The notes beneath the pieces were generated by a model. That model was not told where the DNA came from. It did not search any database and worked only from the letters and a program-made list of their open reading frames with translations. A stretch of 64,000 nt of DNA from Parvularculaceae bacterium (GTDB taxonomy: Bacteria > Pseudomonadota > Alphaproteobacteria > Caulobacterales > Parvularculaceae): contig JAGRDS010000010.1 in the NCBI GenBank assembly GCA_020446945.1, positions 109,840 to 173,839 of the forward strand, given 5' to 3'. The position numbers and the translations under genes are program-made. Below are positions 18,661 to 28,000 of this stretch, one piece after another (positions within the stretch are counted from its first letter, which is position 1; each line of letters begins with the position of its first letter).

Positions 18661-19770
18661 ATGCCTTGTATCAAGTTCTCTGCATCAGTTCGCCATGTTA
18701 TTGCGTTGTTTGCGGGGATTATGTGCCTGCTGGCTTCTCCCCTTGTTCTTGCGGATCAGCACGATGGGCTGGCGGCGGCGCGTTCGACGATTGCAAATGT
18801 AACTCGCATTACCACCCCTGACGGCGTGCAGGAGCGTTATTCGGTAAATTTGGGCGGTGTCGAGCAGTGGATATCAATTCGCGGACGCGACCGGAAAAAT
18901 CCGGTGCTCCTGTTTGTACATGGCGGACCTGCGGCGCCGGAGATGCCTCTGGCCTGGATTTTTCAATCTCCCTGGGAAGAATATTTCACTGTCGTGCAAT
19001 GGGATCAGCGCGGCGCCGGTCGGAGTTACGCTGCGGACACGGAAAATCTGACGGCGGATCAGATTGTCAAAGACGGCGGCGAACTTATAGCACATTTGCG
19101 CGCGCATCTCGGCGTCAAAAAAGTGATCGTCCTCGGTCAATCATGGGGAAGCTATGTCGGACTTCGGATGGCGCTTGATCATCCGGAGTGGGTGCATGCC
19201 TATGTCGGCACCGGCCAGGTTATCAACTTCGCAGAGGGAGAAAAGGCCGGTTATGAATGGACCGTCAATAAGGCGAAAGCGGATAACAACACTGATGCCT
19301 TGGCTGATCTCGCCGCAATTGCGCCTTATCCAAACATCGACGGCTCGGCGTTAATCGAAAAGATCGGGATTGAACGGCGATGGTCTGTGCATTATGGGGC
19401 GTTGATGTACGGCCGCAGCGCATATGATTTTGATCGAGGCGTCGCTCGTCTTAGTCCAGATTATGAATTGGGAGACGTCGATAAAATCAGCCTTGGAAGC
19501 GCCATATCGCTTGAGCCTTTGTTGAGAGATCTCGAGTCTGCGAATTTCGATAAAATTACTGATGTAGATTTTCCGGTGATCATGTTGCTTGGACGTCATG
19601 ATTATACGACCCCGTCGGAATTGCCCGCACGTTGGTTGCGCGCTGTGCGCGCGCCCAAAAAACAGATCGTATGGTTTGAAAACTCCGCCCACCTTGTGCA
19701 GATTGAAGAGCCCGGGCGTTTTCTGGGAGCGCTGGTCGAACATGTGCGCCCAATCGCGATAGAGAAATAG
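18661..19770 (+). CDS. Exported alpha/beta hydrolase, proline-iminopeptidase-like (S33 type)
   Basis: A 369-residue hydrolase with a signal peptide (hydrophobic VIALFAGIMCLLASPLVLA, cleavage after ADQ). The alpha/beta core shows HGGP (87-90), the nucleophile elbow GQSWGS with S161, an acid in GRHDYTTP and a histidine in NSAHLVQIEEP. The HGGPG-like and WDQRGAGRS motifs are typical of the prolyl aminopeptidase/S33 branch, members of which cleave N-terminal residues from peptides or hydrolyse esters and lactones. It would act in the periplasm. The ribosome site ACGGAAG precedes ATG 18661. It stands alone between the SGNH hydrolase and the Lrp-type regulator, both on the other strand. Confidence 0.88.
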   Translation: MPCIKFSASVRHVIALFAGIMCLLASPLVLADQHDGLAAARSTIANVTRITTPDGVQERYSVNLGGVEQWISIRGRDRKNPVLLFVHGGPAAPEMPLAWIFQSPWEEYFTVVQWDQRGAGRSYAADTENLTADQIVKDGGELIAHLRAHLGVKKVIVLGQSWGSYVGLRMALDHPEWVHAYVGTGQVINFAEGEKAGYEWTVNKAKADNNTDALADLAAIAPYPNIDGSALIEKIGIERRWSVHYGALMYGRSAYDFDRGVARLSPDYELGDVDKISLGSAISLEPLLRDLESANFDKITDVDFPVIMLLGRHDYTTPSELPARWLRAVRAPKKQIVWFENSAHLVQIEEPGRFLGALVEHVRPIAIEK

Positions 19771-19906
19771 GCAAGCAGGACGCATAAAGCAGAGTGCAAT
19801 TCACCCTACGGGCTTATTGATCGGCTTGCCCCGACAAGTCGAGACGGCGGCGCATTGAGAATTTCATTAATTACGCTCGGCGTATCTCCGCGCTTTGGCG
19901 AGCGGC

Positions 19907-20371
19907 TTAAGATAGACGCATCGGGCGCGCTTCTTCGATCGCCTCCATGGCGAAATAGGATGTGACGCTTTCCAGCTCGATGCCGTCTATAAGCCTTTGA
20001 TAGACAAGATCGAAATGCGCCATATCGCGCGTGACGACTTTTAGCAGGTAATCGAAATTGCCGCTAACGCGGTAGAAATCGACGACTTCGGGAATTGAGC
20101 GAACTTTCTTTCGAAACTTGTCGAGCCATTCGGCGGAGTGGCTGCGCGTCCTGACGAACATGAAGGCGGCGAAGGTGAGGCCCAATTTCTCCCGGTCGAG
20201 GATCGCAGTTCTGGCTTTGATGACGCCGCTCGATTCCAGCGCCTTCAACCGGCGCCAGCATGCGTTCTGCGAAAGGCCGACCTCCTCGGCGAGGGCGCGC
20301 TGGGACGCGGTCGCGTCGCGCTGGAGGGCGGCGAGGATCTTTAAATCAAACTGATCGAATGAAGCGGCCAT
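19907..20371 (-). CDS. Lrp/AsnC-family transcriptional regulator
   Basis: A 154-residue regulator with an N-terminal helix-turn-helix (about 5-60, typical FDLKILAALQRDA and SQNACWRRLKALE) and a C-terminal RAM/AsnC ligand domain (about 70-145) that normally binds an amino acid. It is divergent from the cysteine-desulfurase-like gene at 20472 with 100 bases between starts, the usual arrangement for a local amino-acid-responsive regulator. Its ligand is not readable; cysteine or a related sulfur amino acid would fit the neighbour, as an inference. Confidence 0.95.
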   Translation of the reverse strand: MAASFDQFDLKILAALQRDATASQRALAEEVGLSQNACWRRLKALESSGVIKARTAILDREKLGLTFAAFMFVRTRSHSAEWLDKFRKKVRSIPEVVDFYRVSGNFDYLLKVVTRDMAHFDLVYQRLIDGIELESVTSYFAMEAIEEARPMRLS

Positions 20372-20471
20372 TTAAGATCATTTGACCACAAAATTCGGGT
20401 AAGTGCATCATAAATTTCAGCAAATTTTGCGCGGAACCGGGTCTATTTTCTGGCGAACATTAGAGGTCCAG

Positions 20472-21968
20472 ATGTCGGTATTATCCCTTTCCCAATTCGT
20501 GGCATCGCTCGAAAAGGGCGATCTTATCGCCAATCTTCGCGCCGGGCTTGTCGGCAAAACGGCTATGACGGACGGCCCCTTCGGGCCGAAGCCTCTAATC
20601 TATTGCGATTACGCGGCGTCGGGCCGGGGGCTGAGGCAGATCGAGGACTATATTATTGAGCATGTCCTGCCGTTTTATTCCAACAGCCATACGGAAGCGT
20701 CCTATTGCGGTCGGGTGATGAACCGCATGCGCCATGAGGCGCGCGCGGAGATCGCGCGCGTTTGCGGGGCGAGCGATACATGCAGCGTCGTCTTTTGCGG
20801 ATCCGGCGCGACGAGCGCCATCAACAAGCTCGTGTTTCTTTTTCTCGGCGACCGGCTTGCGCGCGCGAAATCGGCGCCGCTCGTTCTGATCGGGCCTTAC
20901 GAACATCATTCGAATATTCTTCCCTGGCGCGAAAGCGGCGCGGAGGTTGTCGAAATTTGCGAAGCCGCCGATGGCGGGCCCGATCTTGAACATCTGAGGC
21001 GCGTTCTGGAGGCGCAGGCGAAAACGCGCGCTGTCATCGGCGCCTTTTCCGCCGCCTCGAACGTCACTGGCGTCATGACCGATACGAACGCCGTTACGCG
21101 GCTTTTGAAAAAATATGGCGCCCGCGCGGTCTGGGACTTCGCTGGCGGCGGCCCCTATATGAAGGTCGATATGGCGTGCGGGACGGACGCGGAAAAAGAC
21201 GCGGTCGTTTTGTCGCCGCATAAATTCGTCGGCGGTCCTGGCGCCTCGGGCGTCCTGATCGTTCGCAACGGCGCGGCTGTCGTCGAGGCGCCGAGCCAGC
21301 CGGGCGGGGGAACTGTTTCGTTCGTTTCGCCGTGGCGGCACAGCTATTCCGCATCGCTCCAGGTGCGTGAGGAATCGGGAACGCCGAATGTCATCGGTGA
21401 CATTCGGGCGGCGCTTGTCCTGATGATCAAGGATCGCGCGCGCCGCCTCGGCCGCGATGAAGTCGCCGCGCGTCATCGCCGGCGGGCGCTGGCGCGCTGG
21501 GGCGCCAATCCCCGGCTTCAACTGCTCGGCGCAGATTTGCGCGAATGCGCGCCGATCGTTTCCTTCCGCATTCGCGACGGGCGCGGCGGTTATGTGCATC
21601 ACCAGCTATTCACCCGCATGCTGACGGACATGTACGGCGTGCAGGCGCGCGGCGGCTGCGCCTGCGCCGGGCCTTATGCGCACCGTTTGCTCGGCATTTC
21701 CGAAGCCGAATCCGAACGGATTTTTTCCGACATCATGGCGGGTCATGAACTGAACAAGCCGGGCTGGGTGCGGCTGAATTTCTCCTGGCTGCAAACGGAT
21801 GAGGAAGCCGACCATGTCATCGCCGTCGTCGATCATCTGGCGGCGTCGGCGGTCGAGCTTTCCGATCTATATGACGCAGACGCGGCGAGTGCGCGCTTTA
21901 CCGCCAAGCCGGGCGCGCGGCCTGAACATCTCGCGGCCATGGCGGGCGCGCCTGCGGTCCCGGCGTGA
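20472..21968 (+). CDS. PLP-dependent class V aminotransferase, cysteine-desulfurase-like
   Basis: A 498-residue fold-type I PLP enzyme. Cofactor features: YCDYAASGRGL near the N-terminus, SNSHTEASYCGR, a GSGATSAINK loop, WDFAGGGPY, and the Schiff-base lysine in SPHKFVGGPGASG. Near the C-terminus GGCACAGPYAHRLLG places cysteines where cysteine desulfurases carry the persulfide cysteine. It is longer than SufS/IscS (about 400 residues) and lacks suf/isc neighbours, so it is probably a specialised desulfurase or related lyase and not the housekeeping enzyme. ATG 20472 is preceded by AGAGG; an upstream in-frame GTG at 20403 falls in the regulator's promoter region. Probably controlled by the divergent Lrp/AsnC protein. 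Confidence 0.85.
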   Translation: MSVLSLSQFVASLEKGDLIANLRAGLVGKTAMTDGPFGPKPLIYCDYAASGRGLRQIEDYIIEHVLPFYSNSHTEASYCGRVMNRMRHEARAEIARVCGASDTCSVVFCGSGATSAINKLVFLFLGDRLARAKSAPLVLIGPYEHHSNILPWRESGAEVVEICEAADGGPDLEHLRRVLEAQAKTRAVIGAFSAASNVTGVMTDTNAVTRLLKKYGARAVWDFAGGGPYMKVDMACGTDAEKDAVVLSPHKFVGGPGASGVLIVRNGAAVVEAPSQPGGGTVSFVSPWRHSYSASLQVREESGTPNVIGDIRAALVLMIKDRARRLGRDEVAARHRRRALARWGANPRLQLLGADLRECAPIVSFRIRDGRGGYVHHQLFTRMLTDMYGVQARGGCACAGPYAHRLLGISEAESERIFSDIMAGHELNKPGWVRLNFSWLQTDEEADHVIAVVDHLAASAVELSDLYDADAASARFTAKPGARPEHLAAMAGAPAVPA

Positions 21969-22040
21969 CATTCGCGGGCGTGACAATCGCGTCCGTCTGG
22001 ACTTGAATGGCGCGCGCCGAACGGAGGATTTGCGCCTTTC

Positions 22041-22721
22041 ATGTGCGGACGTTTCTGGGCTTCGCTGTCGTGGGAGGAATATCGCGACCTCCTCAATCTT
22101 CTCGGCGATCCTCCGGGAACGAATTTCGAACCCAACTGGAACGCGGCGCCGACGCATGACGTGCTTGTCTGCAACGAGCGCGGCGGTGTGCGCCGGCTTG
22201 AGAAAATGAACTGGGGGCTCGTGCCGGTCTGGGCGAAAGAGCCGCTGAAATTTTCAACCATCAACGCAAAAAGCGAAACGATCGAAGAAAAGGCGACGTG
22301 GAAAGGCTCGCTCAATAATATGCGCTGCGTCATTCCGGTGAGCGGCTTTTACGAATGGCGCGGTCCGAAAGGAAATAAGCAGCCCTTCGCCATCAAAAGA
22401 CGCGACGGCATAGCGATGCTGCTCGCCGGGCTCTGGGCCTTCAACGACAGGATCAACAAGGACGGCGTTCGCTCTTTCGCGATCATCACATGCCCGGCGA
22501 ATGAAACCATGGGCGAAATCCATACGCGCATGCCGATTATACTCGATCCCGCCGACCTCGATCTCTGGCTGTCGACCGCGCCCTGGGGCGCGGGACATCG
22601 GGTCTTGATGCGCGCTTGCCCCGACGACTGGCTGACCGCCTTCCCGGTCTCGAAAGACGTGGGTGCGGTGCGCAATAATAATCCGGTGCTGATCGAGCCG
22701 GTCGGCGCGGCGATTTTCTAG
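22041..22721 (+). CDS. SRAP-domain protein (HMCES/YedK family), abasic-site DNA-protein crosslinker
   Basis: A 226-residue SRAP protein. The catalytic C2 follows the initiator methionine (MCGRF) and would form a thiazolidine crosslink with the ring-opened sugar of an abasic site in single-stranded DNA. The other active-site residues are in place: N75 (STINAKSET), E105 (GFYEW) and H161 (IHTRMP), the same numbering as E. coli YedK to within one residue. The protein shields abasic sites during replication. It sits directly upstream of imuA-imuB-dnaE2, the SOS mutasome, which fits the known association of this family with SOS operons. There is no LexA box before it, so its own SOS control is not shown. 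Confidence 0.95.
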   Translation: MCGRFWASLSWEEYRDLLNLLGDPPGTNFEPNWNAAPTHDVLVCNERGGVRRLEKMNWGLVPVWAKEPLKFSTINAKSETIEEKATWKGSLNNMRCVIPVSGFYEWRGPKGNKQPFAIKRRDGIAMLLAGLWAFNDRINKDGVRSFAIITCPANETMGEIHTRMPIILDPADLDLWLSTAPWGAGHRVLMRACPDDWLTAFPVSKDVGAVRNNNPVLIEPVGAAIF

Positions 22722-22786
22722 ACATTTGATCTTGTTGGGAATTTATGACCTGGCGCACCGGCTTTCAAAAGCCGATTGACTCTTAT

Positions 22787-22801
22787 GTTCCTTTTTTGTT
22801 C
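22787..22801. promoter_or_regulatory. LexA box upstream of imuA
   Basis: GTTCCTTTTTTGTTC is a perfect match to the alphaproteobacterial LexA operator GTTC-N7-GTTC. It lies 34 bases before the chosen imuA start, so the imuA-imuB-dnaE2 operon should be SOS-induced. Confidence 0.9.
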
Positions 22802-22834
22802 TCATTCCCGGTCCCGCTATCGCCGAGGCTTGGA

Positions 22835-23623
22835 ATGTCCCCACGGATTGGCGCCGCCGCTATCGAAAGGCTGAAAGAACGCCTTGCGCGCCTTGAGCCG
22901 CGCACAAAGTTGAAACGGGTCTCTTCGCCGGTCATCGGCGGGCGGGACGAACCTGTCTGGCGCGATCTTGCGCCGGGCGCCTTGCATGAAATTGCGGGGA
23001 GCGACTGGCGCGACGGCGCGGCGGCGAGCTTTTACGCCCTGGCGATGGCGAGCCGTCTTGCGCATGCGCGCCGCGGCGATCTTGTCATTGTCTCGCTCAA
23101 AAGCGACGCGCGGGATGCGGGACTTCTTTATGCGCCGAAAGGCGCCTTGTGCGGCGTTGACGCGATGCGCATCGCGCTTTGTTTCGCCGGCGATGTTGAA
23201 ACGCTGCTCTGGGCGGCGGAAGACGCGGCGCGCTCACCTTCCGTCGCCGCGCTCATCATTGAAACCTGCAAGCCCCATCGTTTGCTGAACTTGACCGCGA
23301 CGCGCCGCCTGCAACTGGCGGCGGAAGCCTCCGGCGCAACGCCGATCCTTTTGCGCAGCGCGCATGACAGCGCGGCAAGCTCCGCCTTTCGGCGCCTGCG
23401 CGTCACGCCGGCGCCGAGCGCTGCGGATTCTTATGACGCCGCCGCGCCCGGGCGCTTGCGCTGGCGCGTTGCAATCGAACGCTGCCGTTTGGGCAATTGC
23501 GGTGAATGGATCGTGGAATGGGATGATGAAACAGGCGAGCTTAAAGAGGCGCCGGCGCTTTATGTGCCTCGCCCTGCCGCGCTGGCCGACCGATCGGCTG
23601 ATGCGCGCGCGCGCATTGCGTGA
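22835..23623 (+). CDS. imuA: ImuA, RecA-like accessory protein of the SOS mutasome
   Basis: A 262-residue protein of the ImuA/SulA-RecA-like family. It works with ImuB and DnaE2 in error-prone translesion synthesis and DNA-damage mutagenesis. Recognisable family features are the N-terminal PRIGAAAIERLKERLA helix, PVWRDLAPGALHEI, and a degenerate RecA-like core (VIVSLKSDARDAGLLYAPK) without a true Walker A. ATG 22835 has GAGG seven bases upstream; the longer frame from 22745 would run over the LexA box. The 3' end overlaps the imuB start by about 100 bases, and the three genes form one unit. Confidence 0.92.
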   Translation: MSPRIGAAAIERLKERLARLEPRTKLKRVSSPVIGGRDEPVWRDLAPGALHEIAGSDWRDGAAASFYALAMASRLAHARRGDLVIVSLKSDARDAGLLYAPKGALCGVDAMRIALCFAGDVETLLWAAEDAARSPSVAALIIETCKPHRLLNLTATRRLQLAAEASGATPILLRSAHDSAASSAFRRLRVTPAPSAADSYDAAAPGRLRWRVAIERCRLGNCGEWIVEWDDETGELKEAPALYVPRPAALADRSADARARIA

Positions 23624-25094
23624 CGAAACGTTGTGTGATGGGGCGTTGATTGACGGGGCAAGGCCGGTCGTTCTTTACGAGCGAACGGCGAGGGCGCTGC
23701 GTCTATACGCCGTCAACAGGCCGGCGGCGCGCCTTGGCCTTGCGCGCGGACAGGCGTTGAGCGATGCGCGCGCGATGGTTCCGGGGCTGGTCGCGGAAAA
23801 GGCCGAACCCGAAGCCGACCGCAAGGCGTTCCTGAAACTTTGCGCCTGGCACATGCGCTATTCACCCCTTGTGACGCCCTATGGGGCGAACGACATTTTT
23901 ATCGACATCACGGGCGCATCGCATCTTTTCGGCGGTGAGGATGACATGCTCGATGAAGCGCGCGCGCGCCTTCGCGGCTTGGGCGTTGAGGCGTGCGGGG
24001 CGATCGCCGGCAGCGCCGGCGCGGCCTTCGCGCTCGCCCATACGCATCGGCGCTTCATCGTTCCTGAGGGCGATGAACGGCGCGCGCTTGCAGGGCTCCC
24101 CGTTTCGATGCTGCGCCTCGAAGCGGGCGCGACGGAAAACCTGATGCGCCTTGGACTGAAAACGATCGGCCAGCTTTACGACATGCCGCGTGCGCCGTTG
24201 ACGGCCCGCTTCGGCGCTAGGCTTAACAGGCGCCTCGACCAGGCGCTTGCGATCGTCAGCGAGCCATTGACGCCGCTCCATCCCGCACCCGATTACAGCG
24301 CGATACGAAAGCTCGTCGAACCGATCGCGACACAGGAGAGCATTCTTGTTTGTCTCGATGCGCTTGCAAATGATATTGAGACTGTGCTTTCGAAAGGCGG
24401 CAAGGGCGGTCGGCGGTTTGATCTTGCGCTTTACCGCGTCGATAATGAAGTGACGCGCATCAGCGTCGGCGCCAGCGCGCCGGCGCGCGATGCAAGCCAC
24501 ATCAAGCGGCTTTTCAGGGACCGGCTTGACGATCATCGCAACGATCTTGACGCCGGCTTTGGTTTTGAACTCGTTCGCCTGTCGGCGCATCAGTGTCAGC
24601 CGCTCGCAGCGATGCAGGTCGACGCGCTCGCCGCAAATGACACAAAAGACGATGCCGCGGCGCTGATCGACCGCCTATCAAACCGGCTCGGGCCCCGCAA
24701 TGTCGTGCGCATGCGCGTTGTCGATACGCATGCGCCTGAACGCGCCGTTTCCTATGCGCCAGCCTTGTCGCGCGCGAAGAATCCCCTGCCGGCGCCGCTT
24801 GCCGCAGCGCGTCCCTTGCGGCTGTTGAAAGACCCGGAGGCGATCGATGTCATGGCGGAAGTTCCGGACGGCCCGCCGCTCGGTTTCAAATGGCGGCGTG
24901 CTTCCTATCGTGTCGTCAAGGCGAGCGGGCCGGAACGCATCGAAAGCGAATGGTGGCGCGGGAAGGCGGGACCGCCGCGCGACTATTACCGTGTTGAGAC
25001 GGCGCAAGGCTGGCGCTTCTGGATATTCCGCGCCGGATTTTACGGCGACGCCGATGCCGCGCCGGAATGGCGCCTGCACGGATTTTTCGCATGA
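23526..25094 (+). CDS. imuB: ImuB, Y-family-like polymerase homologue of the SOS mutasome
   Basis: A 522-residue protein with the Y-family DNA polymerase fold but without the catalytic acidic triad: the usual DMDAFFA start is replaced by CLALPRWPTDRL, which is typical of ImuB. Palm (YGANDIFIDITGASHLF) and thumb/little-finger regions follow. In the family it is a hub that binds the beta clamp, ImuA and DnaE2. At the expected clamp-binding place only a weak motif (MQVDALA) is visible. Start uncertain: ATG 23526 gives the family-like RRRRF lead-in; ATG 23562 is an alternative. The stop overlaps the dnaE2 start by ATGA. Confidence 0.92.
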   Translation: MKQASLKRRRRFMCLALPRWPTDRLMRARALRDETLCDGALIDGARPVVLYERTARALRLYAVNRPAARLGLARGQALSDARAMVPGLVAEKAEPEADRKAFLKLCAWHMRYSPLVTPYGANDIFIDITGASHLFGGEDDMLDEARARLRGLGVEACGAIAGSAGAAFALAHTHRRFIVPEGDERRALAGLPVSMLRLEAGATENLMRLGLKTIGQLYDMPRAPLTARFGARLNRRLDQALAIVSEPLTPLHPAPDYSAIRKLVEPIATQESILVCLDALANDIETVLSKGGKGGRRFDLALYRVDNEVTRISVGASAPARDASHIKRLFRDRLDDHRNDLDAGFGFELVRLSAHQCQPLAAMQVDALAANDTKDDAAALIDRLSNRLGPRNVVRMRVVDTHAPERAVSYAPALSRAKNPLPAPLAAARPLRLLKDPEAIDVMAEVPDGPPLGFKWRRASYRVVKASGPERIESEWWRGKAGPPRDYYRVETAQGWRFWIFRAGFYGDADAAPEWRLHGFFA

Positions 25095-28000
25095 CGGGTT
25101 ACGCAGAACTTTCAGCGCTTTCGAATTTTTCGTTCCTGCGCGGCGCCTCGCATCCAGATGAGCTTGTCTTTCATGCCGCATCCCTCGGCCAGCGCGCAAT
25201 TGCAATCACTGATCTGAATTCCTTCGCCGGCATCGTGCGCGGGCACATCGCCGCGAAGAAAGCCGGCTTCGCCTATATTGTCGGAACACGCCTGCGCTTT
25301 TCGGACGGGACGCCCGACCTTCTCTGCTATCCGGAAAATCGCGCCGCTTACGGACGATTGTCAAAAATGCTGACGCGCGGGAAGCTGCGCACCGGGAAAG
25401 GAAAATGCGTTCTCACGCTCGCTGATAGTCTCGAAGCCGGAAAGGGACAGTTTTTCGCATTGGCGCCGAACGGCGCCGGCGCCGGCGTTGAAGGCGCACT
25501 CAATGAATTGCGCAGCGCCTTTCAGGGGCGCGTCTGGCTCGCCGCCAGCCGGCGCTTCCAGGGCGATGACCGTGCGCATCTCAATCGTCTCGCCGCAATT
25601 GCGAGACGAGCTCATGTTCCGTTTCTTGCGACGAACAATGTTCTTTATCACGCGCCGGCGCGCCGGCCTTTGCAGGACATTCTCCACTGCATTCGCGAAG
25701 GCGTGACGATTGACGCGGCGGGCCGCGCGCTCGAAGCGAACGCCGAGCGTCATCTCAAAACGCCGCAGGAAATGGCGCGGCTTTTCGCCGATCACCCGGC
25801 GGCGATTGAGGAAACGCTTCACATCGCCGAGCGTATCCGTTTTTCGCTTGATGAGCTTCGCTATGAATACCCCGAAGAAACGTCCGGCGAGAGCGCCAGC
25901 CCACAGGAAGAACTTGAACGCCTCTCATGGCTCGGCGCAAAGGCGCGTTACCCGTATGGCCTGCCGGCGAAAGTGCGCGCAGCGATAGACCATGAGCTTC
26001 AACTGATCGGGGAGCTTTCATACGCACCCTATTTTTTGACGGTTCATGACGTCGTCACCTATGCGCGAAGTATCGGTGTTCTTTGTCAGGGGCGCGGCTC
26101 GGCCGCGAATTCCGCCGTTTGCTACTGCCTCGGGATAACGTCGGTCGACCCTGACAAGGTCGATCTCCTGTTCGAGCGGTTCATTTCAGCCGAGCGCGGC
26201 GAGCCGCCCGATATCGACGTCGATTTCGAGCATGAACGGCGAGAAGAAGTCATCCAGCATATTTACAAGAAATACGGCCGCCATCGCGCCGGTATTACGG
26301 CGACGGTCATCACCTATCGCGCCCGTTCGGCGGTACGCGAAGTCGGTAAGGCGTTCGGATTGAGCGAAGACATTGTTTCCAAGCTCGCCGGTTCGATCTG
26401 GGGCTGGTCGAGCGAGGGCGTCAAGGAAAAGGACGCGAAAGAATCCGGTATCGATCCGAGCGATCCTCTCGTGCGACGGACGCTGGCGCTGACACGTGAA
26501 CTGATGGGATTTCCGCGGCACCTGTCGCAGCATACTGGCGGTTTCGTCATCACGAACGGCCCGCTTGAAGAACTAATCCCGATCGGCAACGCCGCGATGG
26601 ACAATCGCACCTTCATCGAATGGGACAAGGACGACATCGACGCACTTGGCATTTTGAAGATCGACGTTCTCGGTCTCGGCATGCTGACCTGCATCGCCAA
26701 AAGCTTTGCTTTTTTGAGAGCTCATTACGGCGTCGAACACGATCTTGCGTCATTGCCGGCGGAGGAGAGCGCCGTTTACGACATGCTGTGCAGGGGCGAT
26801 TCTGTCGGCGTATTCCAGGTCGAAAGCCGCGCGCAGATGGCGATGCTGCCGCGCCTTCGCCCGCGCAATTTCTACGATCTCGTCATTGAAGTTGCGATCG
26901 TCCGACCCGGTCCCATTCAGGGCGATATGGTGCATCCCTATCTACGCCGGCGCAATGGAGAGGAAACGGTCGCCTATCCGAGCAAGGATCTCGAAGACGT
27001 TCTTGGAAAAACGCTCGGCGTTCCCCTGTTTCAGGAGCAGGCGATGAAGATCGCCATTGTCGCCGGCGGTTTCACGCCCTCGCAGGCGGACGGGCTTCGC
27101 CGCGCCATGGCGACGTTTCGCCGCTCCGGCGCAATCTATTCCTTTCACGACAAGCTGATCAACGGCATGGTCGCGCGTGGTTACGATCGCGAATTCGCCG
27201 AGCAGTGTTTCAAACAAATAGAAGGGTTCGGCGAATACGGGTTTCCGGAAAGCCATGCGGCGAGCTTTGCCCTTCTCGTCTATGTTTCATCATGGCTCAA
27301 ATGTCATTATCCGGACGTATTTTGCGCGGCGCTTTTAAACAGCCTGCCGATGGGGTTTTACGCGCCCGCACAGATCGTTCGCGATGCGCGTGAACACGGC
27401 GTCGAGGTTCGTCATGTCGATGTTAATCGCTCCGATTGGGACTCAACGCTTGAGAGCGCCCCGCCGGGCGCCGTCGCCGCGCGCCATTGGTCGATGAAAG
27501 AAGAAATAAAAACCGCATGCGCCGTTCGGCTCGGCTTTCGTGAAATAAAGGGGCTGCGGAAAGATGAATCCGAAAAGATCGTCGCCTGTCGGGGGCGTTC
27601 TTATGACAGCCTGCGCGAGCTTTGGCTGAAAACGGGATTGAGCCGCGCCGCGCTGGAAAGGCTCGCCGACGCGGACGCTTTTCGCTCGATCGGTCTCGAT
27701 CGTCGCGACGCTCTTTGGGCGGTGCGCGGGCTCGATCCCGTCAAGGGCGATGACGCGCTGGCGCTGTTCGCACATGAAAGCGATATTCAGCGCGAGGCGG
27801 AGGTGCGCCTGCCGTCAATGCCGCTTGGCGAACATGTCGCCTGTGATTACAGAACGATACGCCTTTCCCTGAAAGCCCATCCCGTTTCCTTCATTCGCGC
27901 GCGATTGTCTGCGTTGCGATTCGTTCGGGCGTGCGAACTTGCACAGCGTGCGGACGGCGCGCGGCTCGGCGTTGCGGGCCTTGTGACGATCCGCCAAAGG

